This document shows positions 24,646 through 32,918 of a stretch of DNA of 64,000 nucleotides, one piece after another; position 1 is the first letter of the stretch, and each line of letters opens with the position of its first letter. The position numbers and the translations under genes are program-made. Below the pieces are notes generated by a model. The model made no database searches, had not been told where the DNA came from, and was given only the letters and a program-made list of their open reading frames with translations. Source of the DNA: Cyanobacteria bacterium FACHB-471 (lineage in GTDB: Bacteria; Cyanobacteriota; Cyanobacteriia; Elainellales; Elainellaceae); assembly GCA_014695345.1 (NCBI GenBank), contig JACJOC010000098.1:1-64000 (forward strand). The letters run 5' to 3'.

Positions 24646-25173
24646 GTGAGTTCAGAAAACCTAGAAGCTGCAAAGGTGCAGTACCAGACGGGCAAAGCGT
24701 CCTTCGAGCGAGGGGCATACCGCCAGTCGGTTCAATGTTTAGAGAAAGCTGCCAGCCTAGTAGCGCGAAACACCGCCTTTGGTGGGGAGGTACTGGTCTG
24801 GCTAATCACTGCCTATGAGGCCGCAGGACAACGCCAAGAGGCGATCGCCCTTTGCGAAACGGTCAGCCGCCATCCCGACTATGAAACCCGTAAGCAAGGC
24901 AAGCGCCTGCTCTACATTCTCAAAGCCCCCCTACTCAAGACCCGTCCCGAATGGCTGAGCGAAATTCCTGACCTGGCAGCCCTAGACGAGTCTGAAGGCA
25001 ACAAAGGCGGCACAAGCTATCCCACTCCTGCCAAACGTCCATCTCGTCCGCGCCCTCAACCTGACCCCGAACCGATTGATCTGAGCCAGGTCAACACCAA
25101 AGATAATGCTTTCATTTGGGTGGCGCTAGCGGCGATCGCCCTCACCATAGGGAGCCTGCTTTGGTTTAGTTAA
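24646..25173 (+). CDS. TPR-like protein with C-terminal membrane anchor
   Basis: A 175-residue protein. Residues 1-85 form helical tetratricopeptide-like repeats (AKVQYQTGKASFERGAYRQS; VWLITAYEAAGQRQEAIALC). A Pro/Arg-rich linker follows (~115-140). The C-terminal helix (FIWVALAAIALTIGSLLWF) is a tail anchor. The start is GTG. The protein presents a TPR scaffold to the cytoplasm from a membrane. It is followed by a TldE-like gene 39 bases downstream and may be linked to it. Confidence 0.7.
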   Translation: MSSENLEAAKVQYQTGKASFERGAYRQSVQCLEKAASLVARNTAFGGEVLVWLITAYEAAGQRQEAIALCETVSRHPDYETRKQGKRLLYILKAPLLKTRPEWLSEIPDLAALDESEGNKGGTSYPTPAKRPSRPRPQPDPEPIDLSQVNTKDNAFIWVALAAIALTIGSLLWFS

Positions 25174-25212
25174 GATCTGAATACTTCCCTTGCCCATTAC
25201 CCCCCGAACACT

Positions 25213-26526
25213 GTGAGCGATTCTACCTTAGAGCGAATTTTGAAATTGGCTGCCCCACGAACTGAGTCGGCAGAAGTGTATTACCTGTCTAGCCAAGACA
25301 CGCCAATTGAGTTTGAGAATAATCGGCTGAAAGCACTGCAAACTAAAGCCTTAAAAGGTGTAGCACTGCGGGTAATTTGCAATGGCAGGTTGGGGTTTGC
25401 TAGCTCAACTGACCTGACTCGACTCGAAGATTTGGTCGATGCGGCGGTGCAAACGGCAGAAATCGGCAGTGTGGCCGAGTTTAACTTTGCTGATGAACTG
25501 CATAGTCAGAATGGTGCGGGTAACTCGGGCTATGTGCCGCCTGCGACTCAGGAACTGGTGGAAGTGGGCGATCGCCTGATCCAATCGGTTCACGATTACA
25601 ATTCAGAGATTCTCGTAGACGTCGGTTTTCACGTCCGCTCTGGGCAAGCAAAAATCGCTACCAGCAAGGGCGTGTACGCAGAGCGGGCTAGCCAGACGAC
25701 CAGCGCCAGCATTTCAGGAAATTTGGTGCGCGGTGAAGACTTTCTTCAGGCATACAGCTACGACGTGGGGCGCGATCGCATCCCTGACTATGACCGCATT
25801 CTGGCAGAACTGCTGCAGAAATATCGCTGGGCAGAGCAAAATGCCAACATTACCAGCGGCTCTTTCCCTGTGCTGTTTACCCCCAGAGCAGCAGCCAGTT
25901 CGCTAGGTGGCTTATTTGAAACGGTGCTTTCGGGTCAGGTTGTGGCACAAAAGGCTTCACCGCTAGCCGATAAAGTTGGCGAGACGCTGTTCGACAAGCG
26001 CCTGACCGTGTTTGAAGATCCCACGATCGGCGTTTCTGCCTGTGCGTTTGATGATGAAGGTACGCCGACTCGCCGCAAAGCTTACATTGACCAGGGTACA
26101 GTCAAAGGATTTTACTGGGATCGTCGCTGGGCTGCCCGTACTGAAACGGAGCCGACTGGCAATGGCTTTCGGGGTGGATTGTCGCGTCCCGGCCCTGATA
26201 TGGTGAATTTCTGCGTTGCTCCGGGTGGCACTTCTACCGAAGACTTGATTGCCAGCATGGATGAAGGACTGATTGTCGATCAGGTTTTGGGTGCAGGACA
26301 GTCAAACCAGCTTGCTGGAGAGTTTTCGGTCAACCTGGACCTGGGCTACAAGGTGGAAAAGGGCAAAATTGTCGGTCGGGTCAAAAATACGATGGTCGCA
26401 GGTAATATTTTTGAAGCCTTCCAACACCTGGCTGACCTAGGAAGTACTCCAGAGTGGGTTGGAGGGGGGGCTTACCTGCCAAGTATGCTGTTCCAGCAGC
26501 TAGGAGTAGCTGCTCGACAAGGTTAG
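25213..26526 (+). CDS. TldD/PmbA-family protein (TldE-like)
   Basis: A 437-residue member of the TldD/TldE family, whose heterodimer is a peptidase involved in maturing modified peptides and toxin-antidote turnover. The start is a GTG. Characteristic features: EFENNRLKALQTKALKGVALRV near residue 35, GRLGFASSTDL, FTPRAAASSLGGLFETVLSG near residue 220 and FAPGGTSTEDL-type loop (VAPGGTSTEDLIASM) near residue 335, with EFSVNLDLGYKVEKGKIVG near residue 370. The HExxxH zinc site of TldD is absent, so it is the TldE/PmbA-type partner. No tldD is next to it. Confidence 0.82.
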   Translation: MSDSTLERILKLAAPRTESAEVYYLSSQDTPIEFENNRLKALQTKALKGVALRVICNGRLGFASSTDLTRLEDLVDAAVQTAEIGSVAEFNFADELHSQNGAGNSGYVPPATQELVEVGDRLIQSVHDYNSEILVDVGFHVRSGQAKIATSKGVYAERASQTTSASISGNLVRGEDFLQAYSYDVGRDRIPDYDRILAELLQKYRWAEQNANITSGSFPVLFTPRAAASSLGGLFETVLSGQVVAQKASPLADKVGETLFDKRLTVFEDPTIGVSACAFDDEGTPTRRKAYIDQGTVKGFYWDRRWAARTETEPTGNGFRGGLSRPGPDMVNFCVAPGGTSTEDLIASMDEGLIVDQVLGAGQSNQLAGEFSVNLDLGYKVEKGKIVGRVKNTMVAGNIFEAFQHLADLGSTPEWVGGGAYLPSMLFQQLGVAARQG

Positions 26527-26551
26527 AGCCGCTTAAGGCGGGCATGACGGC

Positions 26552-26620
26552 TAGGGGCGAAGCCTGCGGCAGCAAAATTTTGATGATTGCAGTATATCTT
26601 GACTAAATGCTGCGCCCCTA
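26552..26620. repeat. Inverted repeat 'taggggcg' between convergent genes
   Basis: TAGGGGCGAAGC (26552-26563) and GCTGCGCCCCTA (26609-26620) pair with one mismatch around a 45-base centre. It fills the gap between the convergent tldE-like and ycf35 genes, and may end both transcripts. The words resemble a common intergenic repeat in cyanobacteria. Confidence 0.55.
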
Positions 26621-26629
26621 CGGAATCTC

Positions 26630-27037
26630 CTACACCCATTTCCCAACCACTACTCGAATCGTGCCGTCTTCTAGAATTTCCTCTTCTTCAATGGTGAAAC
26701 CTTGCGTGGGAGCAGTTGCTATGAGGGTGTGATAGCCATAGCGTTGGGTTAATTGGTTGAGCCACTGTTGAGAATATTTGGAGCGATCATATTCAGAAAT
26801 GATTGCTTCAAAGGTGCCATCGGCCTGGCGCTGAAAACCAATGTCGTTGCTAAGCGGACCAATGTAGCGTCGTCGAACAATTATTTCAGCCGCTTGTGGA
26901 CGAATATCGCCCCGATAGCCATAAAGATGCTCGGCAGTGTCAAACACTTCAACCTGCCCTAAACCCATATCTGCTAAAGCTTTGATCAGTGCATTTTGAT
27001 CCTTGAGCTGAGTTTTGATGCAGGTGAAGTGTGACAT
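26630..27037 (-). CDS. ycf35: Ycf35/DUF1257 protein
   Basis: A 135-residue protein matching the DUF1257 (Ycf35) family: MSHFTCIKTQLKDQNALIKAL at the start, GYRGDIRPQAAEIIVRRRYIG near residue 40 and a C-terminal strand pair ending DGTIRVVVGKWV. The family is conserved in cyanobacteria and red-algal plastids; function unknown. It is 44 bases downstream of ycf46, a common pairing. Confidence 0.85.
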   Translation of the reverse strand: MSHFTCIKTQLKDQNALIKALADMGLGQVEVFDTAEHLYGYRGDIRPQAAEIIVRRRYIGPLSNDIGFQRQADGTFEAIISEYDRSKYSQQWLNQLTQRYGYHTLIATAPTQGFTIEEEEILEDGTIRVVVGKWV

Positions 27038-27081
27038 AGCGAAAAGAGGAATGAAGAACTAAAACTCAGTTCCAAAATAGC

Positions 27082-28701
27082 TCAATCGACTTCCAAAGAT
27101 TGAATTCCTTGCTGTAAGGTATATCGCTTCAATTCTTCGGTAAGCTGCACATCTTTAGAGGCTGTTCTGGCTCCAGCTTCAGCAGCCCAGCGTTTGAGTG
27201 CTTCGATTTGGTGATGGGCGATCGCCGCTAGAGGCACCGTTTCCTCGATCGCCATAATAATGTCTTCTGTGGTGAAGTCCTGTCGCTGTCCAGGTTTACC
27301 CTGACCAAATGCCCGATGCATTCCGTCAATCACCACCTGTTCGATTTCTGCACCACTAAAGTTTTTGGTTTGCCGAGCTAGCAGGCTCAAATCAAATTCT
27401 CGCAGCCGATTGGGACGAAGTCGCTGCAAATGCACCTTAAAAATTTCCTCACGCTCTGGCTCAGTTGGCAGATTCAGAAAGAAAATTTCGTCAAATCGCC
27501 CCTTTCGCAGCAGTTCGGCAGGCAGAATTTGCACATTGTTTGCCGTGGCGACGATGAAAACAGGAGCCGTTTTCTCTTGCATCCAGGTAATTAGGCTGCC
27601 AAAGACGCGACGGCTAGTGCCAGAGTCTCCATCTGCACCGCTGGTAATGTTGCCAAAGGCTTTGTCGATTTCGTCAATCCAGAGAACACAGGGGGCGATC
27701 GCCTCTGCAAGCTGAATCATCTGTCTCGTCCGGTTCTCACTTTCGCCTACGATACCGCCAAACAGCCGTCCAGAGTCCAACCGCAGCAGGGGTAAGCGCC
27801 ATTCGTGGGCGATCGTTTTGGCAGAGAGCGACTTGCCCGTGCCCTGAATGCCAACCAGCAGCACTCCCTTTGGGTTAGGAATTCCGAACCGCCGCGCTTC
27901 CTCCGTAAACACCCCCTGTCGCATCCGTACCCAAAGCTTTAGATTTTCTAGCCCGCCGACACTTTTGAGCGAATCCTGAGTTGTAAAAAATTCCAAAATC
28001 TCAGTTTGACGAATCGCCTGCTTTTTTTCCTCCAGCACATGCACGATGTCCGTCTCATTCACCTGCTGTTTTGCTGCAAGCGCCTTTGCCAAAACTCGCT
28101 GAATTTTGGTGCGGCTTAACCCCATACAGGCTTTTACAAGCTGCTCTTTGGCTAAGCCTGATACCCTCAACTTTTCGGGCGCGACCAGTTGAGCAATCAG
28201 GTAGTCAATTTCCTGGACGTTGGGCAATGGAAAATTGATGACCGTAATTTCTTCTACGAGTTCTGGCGGCAAGGAGAGCGTATGACTCAGCAAAACAATG
28301 GTCTTGCGGCTGCGCTTTAGCTCTCGTGCCAGATTCTTTAGCTCCCGCACAGTGGGCGCACTTTTGTCGCTGGTAGCGCTTTTAAGGAAAGGGTGCAAAT
28401 CTCGTAGCACAAAGATTGTGGTTTCTTCGACATCTGCTTTACCAATTCGATTCAGCGCACCCATGACCGAACCTTTGTCTGAGCCGCTGTCTTCCCAACC
28501 GCGCACAATATCCCACAGCAACAGCTTTCGCGCTGGCTGAGCTTGAGCCGCAACCTGACGCAAAACTGCCTCAACGGGTTCTTCTTCGGCAGCCACGATG
28601 TAGAGTAAGGGGTAGCGTGCCCGAATCAGCAAATCTAGCTGCTCGACCAAATCTTGGTGAGGACTGTAGGAATTGAAATCCGAACGCTGAGAATGAGTCA
28701 T
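27082..28701 (-). CDS. ycf46: AAA+ ATPase Ycf46
   Basis: A 539-residue AAA protein. N-terminal half (to ~250) is the family-specific domain starting DLVEQLDLLIRARYPLLYIV. The AAA module has Walker A GIQGTGKSLSAK near residue 282, Walker B CVLWIDEIDKAFGN near residue 338, and sensor-type KGRFDEIFFLNLP near residue 400. Ycf46 homologues are retained in red-algal plastids; the Synechocystis homologue (Slr0374) is reported to affect inorganic carbon acquisition. Immediately followed by ycf35. Confidence 0.9.
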   Translation of the reverse strand: MTHSQRSDFNSYSPHQDLVEQLDLLIRARYPLLYIVAAEEEPVEAVLRQVAAQAQPARKLLLWDIVRGWEDSGSDKGSVMGALNRIGKADVEETTIFVLRDLHPFLKSATSDKSAPTVRELKNLARELKRSRKTIVLLSHTLSLPPELVEEITVINFPLPNVQEIDYLIAQLVAPEKLRVSGLAKEQLVKACMGLSRTKIQRVLAKALAAKQQVNETDIVHVLEEKKQAIRQTEILEFFTTQDSLKSVGGLENLKLWVRMRQGVFTEEARRFGIPNPKGVLLVGIQGTGKSLSAKTIAHEWRLPLLRLDSGRLFGGIVGESENRTRQMIQLAEAIAPCVLWIDEIDKAFGNITSGADGDSGTSRRVFGSLITWMQEKTAPVFIVATANNVQILPAELLRKGRFDEIFFLNLPTEPEREEIFKVHLQRLRPNRLREFDLSLLARQTKNFSGAEIEQVVIDGMHRAFGQGKPGQRQDFTTEDIIMAIEETVPLAAIAHHQIEALKRWAAEAGARTASKDVQLTEELKRYTLQQGIQSLEVD

Positions 28702-28778
28702 TGAACATTGATGCCTAGAATTTAGGGTTGCCTAGAATTTAGCCACTGGACAGCGCCAACCTATCCTAGCTTCTACCT

Positions 28779-29459
28779 ATGAGCTACATCCTCAAAAATC
28801 CTGGAATCGTTTGGAATCTGGTGCTACAGCACCTCCAGATGACGAGTTTGACGTTGGTCATTGCCGTAGCGATCGCCCTCCCCTTAGCGCTGCTGATTAC
28901 CCGCTATCGCTGGCTAAACGTGCCAGTTCTGGGAGTGCTGGGGATTCTCTACACGGTTCCCAGTTTGGCACTGATTATTCTGCTGGTGCCGATTTTTGGA
29001 CTGGACGCACAGTCAGTCATTGCGGCAATGGTGATCTACACACAGGTGATTCTGGTACGAAATCTGGCAGTCGGGCTGCAATCGATTAAGCCAGCCATTT
29101 TAGAAGCAGCCAGAGGCATGGGAATGAGTCCTTGGCAGCGCTGGTGGCGAGTTCAGGTACCGCTGATTTTGCCCATCTTCTTGGCGGGGCTGCGAATTGC
29201 AGCGATCGTAGCGATCGCCATTGCCACCATTGGCGCAAAGTTTGGTGCAGGCGGGTTAGGCACTCTGCTGTTTGACGGAATCAACCAGGCAGGACGCTAC
29301 GACAAAATTTGGGCAGGGGCGATCGCCGTCTCCCTACTCGCCTTCATCATCAATGGTGCATTGCTAGCCCTAGAATGGGCAGCAAATCCCGGTAGACGCA
29401 TTCAACAAACTACTCGTGCTCAAAAGAGACAGTTAGATAAATTGCCCAATCCGAGCTAG
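28779..29459 (+). CDS. Betaine/choline-type ABC transporter permease
   Basis: A 226-residue membrane protein with about six helices. It has the binding-protein-dependent permease loop EAARGMGMSPWQRWWRVQVP near residue 110 and AKFGAGGLGTLLFDGI near residue 157, characteristic of the OpuBB/ProW-like family for quaternary-ammonium solutes. No ATPase or substrate-binding gene is adjacent. A second permease of the same family converges with it. Substrate unknown. Confidence 0.85.
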   Translation: MSYILKNPGIVWNLVLQHLQMTSLTLVIAVAIALPLALLITRYRWLNVPVLGVLGILYTVPSLALIILLVPIFGLDAQSVIAAMVIYTQVILVRNLAVGLQSIKPAILEAARGMGMSPWQRWWRVQVPLILPIFLAGLRIAAIVAIAIATIGAKFGAGGLGTLLFDGINQAGRYDKIWAGAIAVSLLAFIINGALLALEWAANPGRRIQQTTRAQKRQLDKLPNPS

Positions 29460-29534
29460 AGATCCTTCAGGCGAGCACTTGCTGATAAAGGCTGATATTT
29501 TTTGTTCAAATCGCATCTTTGCTTGTGATTCAGC

Positions 29535-30176
29535 TCAACCCGTAGGTGGCTGTAGAAATCTTTGCAATGTTCCTAACCCGATTTCAGCTAATAGTGCCAG
29601 AAGCGCAACTGGGATCGCTCCAACCAACAAAACAGAATTGTCGTAAAGGGCAAATCCTAAGACAATGAAACTTCCTAGCCCGCCTGCTCCAATGAAAGCT
29701 GCAAGGGTGGCGCTAGCAATCACTTCTACGGTTGCCGTCTTGATCCCAGCGATGATCACGGGCAACGCCAGTGGAATCTCGACCAGGCGAAGTACCTGTC
29801 CCGGAGCCATTCCCATGCCGTAAGCAGCTTCTCGGATCATCGGGTCGATGTTACGAAAGGCGACATCGGTGCTAATTAAGATGGGGGGCATGACTAGCAG
29901 GGTAAGAGCGATCGCCGCTGACTGAAAACTCAGCCCAAAATAGGGAATTGCCAGAAATAGAATCGCCAGACTGGGGATCACCCGCAGCGCATTAAAGCCA
30001 TTGATCAGAACCGTGGACGCTGAACGCGATCGCGCGCTCCACAACCCCAGCGGCAAACCCACAATCAGTCCAATCGCCAGCGGCACCAGCACCAGCAAAA
30101 AGTGTTGTCTCAGTGCAGTAATTAACTCGCCTACGTTGGTAGCGGCATATTCGTAAGCCTGAGCAAACACTTCCAC
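29535..30176 (-). CDS. Betaine/choline-type ABC transporter permease
   Basis: A 213-residue, six-helix permease. The loop REAAYGMGMAPGQVLRLVEI is near residue 118 and AFIGAGGLGSFIVLGF near residue 163. It is paralogous to the protein at 28779 (GMGM..P...RL.E.P and GAGGLG in the same order). The start is a GTG. It is downstream of a ribbon-helix-helix gene on the same strand. The pairing suggests that the two permeases assemble together (as in OpuB/OpuC, with two permeases) although they are convergent here. Confidence 0.83.
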   Translation of the reverse strand: MEVFAQAYEYAATNVGELITALRQHFLLVLVPLAIGLIVGLPLGLWSARSRSASTVLINGFNALRVIPSLAILFLAIPYFGLSFQSAAIALTLLVMPPILISTDVAFRNIDPMIREAAYGMGMAPGQVLRLVEIPLALPVIIAGIKTATVEVIASATLAAFIGAGGLGSFIVLGFALYDNSVLLVGAIPVALLALLAEIGLGTLQRFLQPPTG

Positions 30177-30202
30177 GGTTGCGCTCCCTCTACATCGACC
30201 AA

Positions 30203-30421
30203 CTACACTAACCAGCCTGTTTCGTCATTGTCATGGCGCTGCTGATGCACCTGAGCCGACCGTTGCAGTATCTTACCCACGTTGTTAGACTGCTGGTCAC
30301 ACCAGAGCCGAATGGCAGACTCAATCGCTTGATTGCGATCGCCCGTTAACCGATCTAACCGCTCTAAAAGCTCAGCCTCTATTTTGATCACAACCTGCTG
30401 CTTGCCTGAATCGGAATGCAT
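30203..30421 (-). CDS. Ribbon-helix-helix (CopG-like) small protein
   Basis: About 72 residues from MHSDSGKQQVVIKIEAELL; an ATG-less upstream extension is possible. The pattern is a beta-strand (QVVIKIEAELL), helix (LERLDRLTGDRNQAIESAIRLWCDQQ) typical of the ribbon-helix-helix DNA-binding fold, with a polar tail (RHDNDETGWLV). Such proteins are commonly repressors or antitoxins; no toxin adjoins it. It lies 26 bases before a permease gene, so it may regulate it. Confidence 0.65.
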   Translation of the reverse strand: MHSDSGKQQVVIKIEAELLERLDRLTGDRNQAIESAIRLWCDQQSNNVGKILQRSAQVHQQRHDNDETGWLV

Positions 30422-30727
30422 TCTAAAACCTGATCTTTCTACCAAATCGTTCTACCGGCACGTCCATCACTTTACCCTACGGCAAAGACCCGTATTAAGA
30501 ATCACATCAACTTGTTTAGAAACACATCAATTTATAGCAATGCCTTTCTCTCCAGGGCAGTCTAGAAAATAAGCGACAGAATTATCACGATCCCCCCAAA
30601 TTTAGACCTCTTATCTAGCTAATCCCCTAAACTTAGAGTCGCTTTAACTAGCCACCTTTCCCGCATTTGCAGGTAGGGTCTTTAGCCCTCAGTTTGGATC
30701 ACACTCTTCACTTGATCTCAGCTTGTT
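30422..30727. other. Divergent promoter region, ribbon-helix-helix gene to phycobiliprotein-like gene
   Basis: About 300 bases between divergent genes. I see no coding frame with support and no clear hairpin. It must hold the promoter of the phycobiliprotein-like/linker-like cassette; I did not find an HLR1 or NtcA-like site by eye. Confidence 0.45.
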
Positions 30728-31201
30728 ATGCATACTCTCAATCGAATTTTGGAGCAAAAAGTTTTAGAGGCAGATGGCAGTTACCTTGATGCTCAAGGGC
30801 TCCAACCCCTAGAGCACTATCTTCAAAGCTATACAACTCGCCTGGAAACTTATCAGTACTTACGTGACCAAAACCAAAAGCTGGTTTTACAAGCACTGCG
30901 AAAACTAGCCCAAGTTTATCCAGAACTGATTCAGAAACATGGGCAGCGCTGTCAATACGACATGACAGAAGTTCTTCGTTATGTTGCTCTATCAATCTTA
31001 CGGGACGATGAAATTTTCTTTAAAGAGCAGATGATGTCCTGGTTGGACACCATTCTCGTGGCCCACAAGAAAAATGCTCAATGTATGGTGGCCTATCGTT
31101 ACCTTCAAGAAGCGATTCACACCAACTTACCCGCTATAAGCAGTAGCTTGGTTCGCCCCTACTTAGAGAGCGTCATTACCTCTCTCCAATCTCACGCTTA
31201 A
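30728..31201 (+). CDS. Phycobiliprotein-like (globin-fold phycobilisome) protein
   Basis: The 157-residue, all-helical protein has the size of an allophycocyanin subunit. The segment CQYDMTEVLRYVALSILRDD (about residues 77-96) aligns in register with phycobiliproteins (C-x-x-D-x5-RY...I..xD): the chromophore Cys and the Asp three residues on are conserved, while the usual Arg between them is Tyr. The N-terminus (MHTLNRILEQKVLEADG) resembles the start of the family. Whether it binds bilin is unknown. It precedes a linker-like gene by 80 bases on the same strand; the pair lies outside any phycobilisome operon. Alternative: a phycobilisome-associated chaperone-like relative. Confidence 0.75.
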   Translation: MHTLNRILEQKVLEADGSYLDAQGLQPLEHYLQSYTTRLETYQYLRDQNQKLVLQALRKLAQVYPELIQKHGQRCQYDMTEVLRYVALSILRDDEIFFKEQMMSWLDTILVAHKKNAQCMVAYRYLQEAIHTNLPAISSSLVRPYLESVITSLQSHA

Positions 31202-31281
31202 ATTTACGCTTTCCTAACCACACCTGCGATCTTCAGCCATTCCATTCAACCCTAAACGCAATCAATGGAGCGGTCTTTCGT

Positions 31282-32007
31282 ATGGAAAATGTTACCCCAG
31301 TTACAGTTAGTCGCCATTCTCCAGTTGAAGAACGGCAATCTGCGCTGCATCAGATTTATCAACAAGTTCTCGAACGACAGCCCTACAGTTTCGAGCGAAG
31401 AAGTCTGGCGCAAGCAGAGAAAAACTTTCTCACCGATAAGATTGGAGTACGGCGATTTCTTAAAGAATTAGGTCAGTCTGAAGCTTATCTCAAAGCGTTT
31501 TATTTTAATTGCTCTAACCTAAAATTCCTGGATTGGTGCTTTAAGCATTTCATGGGTCGCGCACCGTTTGACCAGACGGAGATTGAACTTTATAGCAACA
31601 TCTTGCTAAAGCAAGGAGTAAAACAAATCATTATAGCCCTGCTCGATTCGGAAGAATATCGCAAGGCGTTTGGCTGTTTTACCGTTCCCTATCCCCGGCA
31701 GCAAAAGCAGTACGAATCTCCCAAGGCATATCTGGAGTCGAGTCTGCTGAATCATGAATATTTTGGGCAACGGGGCTGGGTTGTACCAACGCTTTACTGG
31801 CGACAGTTGGGGCTGAATTGTGACGCTGGAGTATGCCGACACCCAGAAGTTGATGAGTCACATATACCCGTTTCCTCAACTGCGGAAATGCTACAAGCAG
31901 AGCTACTATCACTGCTACGCACAATGGATGTCGCTCAAGCGAAACAGATTATTGGCTCTCTGTCACCCCAGCAACGAGAACTACTGCGGCGATCGCTGCG
32001 GTCTTAG
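31282..32007 (+). CDS. Phycobilisome linker-domain protein with C-terminal extension
   Basis: The 241-residue protein has one phycobilisome linker domain (residues ~10-140). Landmarks: ALHQIYQQVLERQPY, a phase with ALSQSEAY-like residues (ELGQSEAYLKAFYFNCSNL), WCFKHFMGRAPFDQTEIELYS near residue 90 and LLDSEEYRKAFGCFTVPYPR near residue 120. The FKH-x-x-GRAP spelling is closest to ApcE repeats rather than rod linkers. After residue 140 a family-unlike region has a Cys-rich loop (NCDAGVCRHP) and a helical end (MLQAELLSLLRTMDVAQA). It is the second gene of a pair with a phycobiliprotein-like protein; together they resemble parts of ApcE. Confidence 0.8.
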   Translation: MENVTPVTVSRHSPVEERQSALHQIYQQVLERQPYSFERRSLAQAEKNFLTDKIGVRRFLKELGQSEAYLKAFYFNCSNLKFLDWCFKHFMGRAPFDQTEIELYSNILLKQGVKQIIIALLDSEEYRKAFGCFTVPYPRQQKQYESPKAYLESSLLNHEYFGQRGWVVPTLYWRQLGLNCDAGVCRHPEVDESHIPVSSTAEMLQAELLSLLRTMDVAQAKQIIGSLSPQQRELLRRSLRS

Positions 32008-32043
32008 GACTAATCGCTATAGCCACGCCAATCAAAAGAGACA

Positions 32044-32066
32044 GGGGCAGAACTTGCCACTGCCCC
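32044..32066. terminator. Terminator-like hairpin between convergent genes
   Basis: GGGGCAG (32044-32050) and CTGCCCC (32060-32066) make a 7-base G/C stem with a 9-base loop. It sits about 37 bases after the linker-like gene and 12 bases after the hydrolase gene end on the other strand. T-rich sequence follows on the minus strand (CTGTCTCTTTT), so it is likely bidirectional. Confidence 0.5.
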
Positions 32067-32077
32067 ATTTGCAAAAG

Positions 32078-32917
32078 CTACGAAGGGGCTGTGGACAGTA
32101 CAGCCGTAGAGCCTTCTGGACTCATAGAACGGCTGTCCTCCATAAAATTGCGGTCTTGCATCAGTTGATACAAATTGATGTCTGACTCCAGCAGACAGGC
32201 ATGACCGCTATTAGGCAAAATCAGAACCCTCGCATTGGGTAGGTGTTGCGCCAATAGCTGTACTTCTGAGGCAGAAGGCAGAAGGCGATCGCGCCGACTG
32301 CCAATCAGCAAAACAGGCTGTTTTAGCTGCTTTAACTGATTGGCAGTAACCCTGAACTCGCGTAAGAGCGACAGCCGCCAAATAGACGCCTGCTGGGGAA
32401 CTGATAGCATTGCTTCAATCAGGGCACGGCGATCGCCTGCCTCAATTTGCCCCAACGACGACAGAAACGGCAGCAACCCATAGCAGGACAAATCGTATAG
32501 AGGCTCTGGCAGCCATTGAGTAACCAGCGAGCCCCATTGCATCCAGGGGCGACGGGCAAAAGAAGAGGCAGGGTTAACTAGAATAAGTCGATGAAACAAT
32601 TGGGGCGATCGCAACGCTACTTTCATTGCCAGACAGCCACCAAACGATTCTCCACAGAGGTAAATAGGGCGATGATGCTCACCCTCCAGCTCTGTCCGAA
32701 TTAGCGCCACAACCTGTTCGGCAAGCTGATCCCAGCCCGTCATGTCGGTTGGGGGAATCGCCAAGCAGCGAATATCAAAGGTGGGTTCCAAGCCTTCGGT
32801 CTGCACACGCAGCAGTTCACCCGTGCCATCTAAACCGGGAAGGAAAACAAACAAAGGCGCTTCAGGTTTAGTTTTGCGAGGAGTGCGGAAATAAACCTGA
32901 CGAGGAATTGCTGACAT
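32078..32917 (-). CDS. Alpha/beta hydrolase (phytyl-ester-synthase-type N-terminal half)
   Basis: A 279-residue hydrolase with FVFLPGLDGTGELLRVQTE near residue 23, IRCLAIPPTDMTGWD, the nucleophile elbow YLCGESFGGCLAMKVAL near residue 92 and VNPASSFARRPW near residue 118. His is in NSGHACLLESD near residue 238. FxPGLDGTG, (D/E)SFGGCLA and NPA(S/T)SF match the hydrolase half of plant phytyl-ester synthases (PES1/2). It follows the acyltransferase gene by one base and is probably co-translated with it. Confidence 0.75.
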   Translation of the reverse strand: MSAIPRQVYFRTPRKTKPEAPLFVFLPGLDGTGELLRVQTEGLEPTFDIRCLAIPPTDMTGWDQLAEQVVALIRTELEGEHHRPIYLCGESFGGCLAMKVALRSPQLFHRLILVNPASSFARRPWMQWGSLVTQWLPEPLYDLSCYGLLPFLSSLGQIEAGDRRALIEAMLSVPQQASIWRLSLLREFRVTANQLKQLKQPVLLIGSRRDRLLPSASEVQLLAQHLPNARVLILPNSGHACLLESDINLYQLMQDRNFMEDSRSMSPEGSTAVLSTAPS

Positions 32918-32918
32918 G

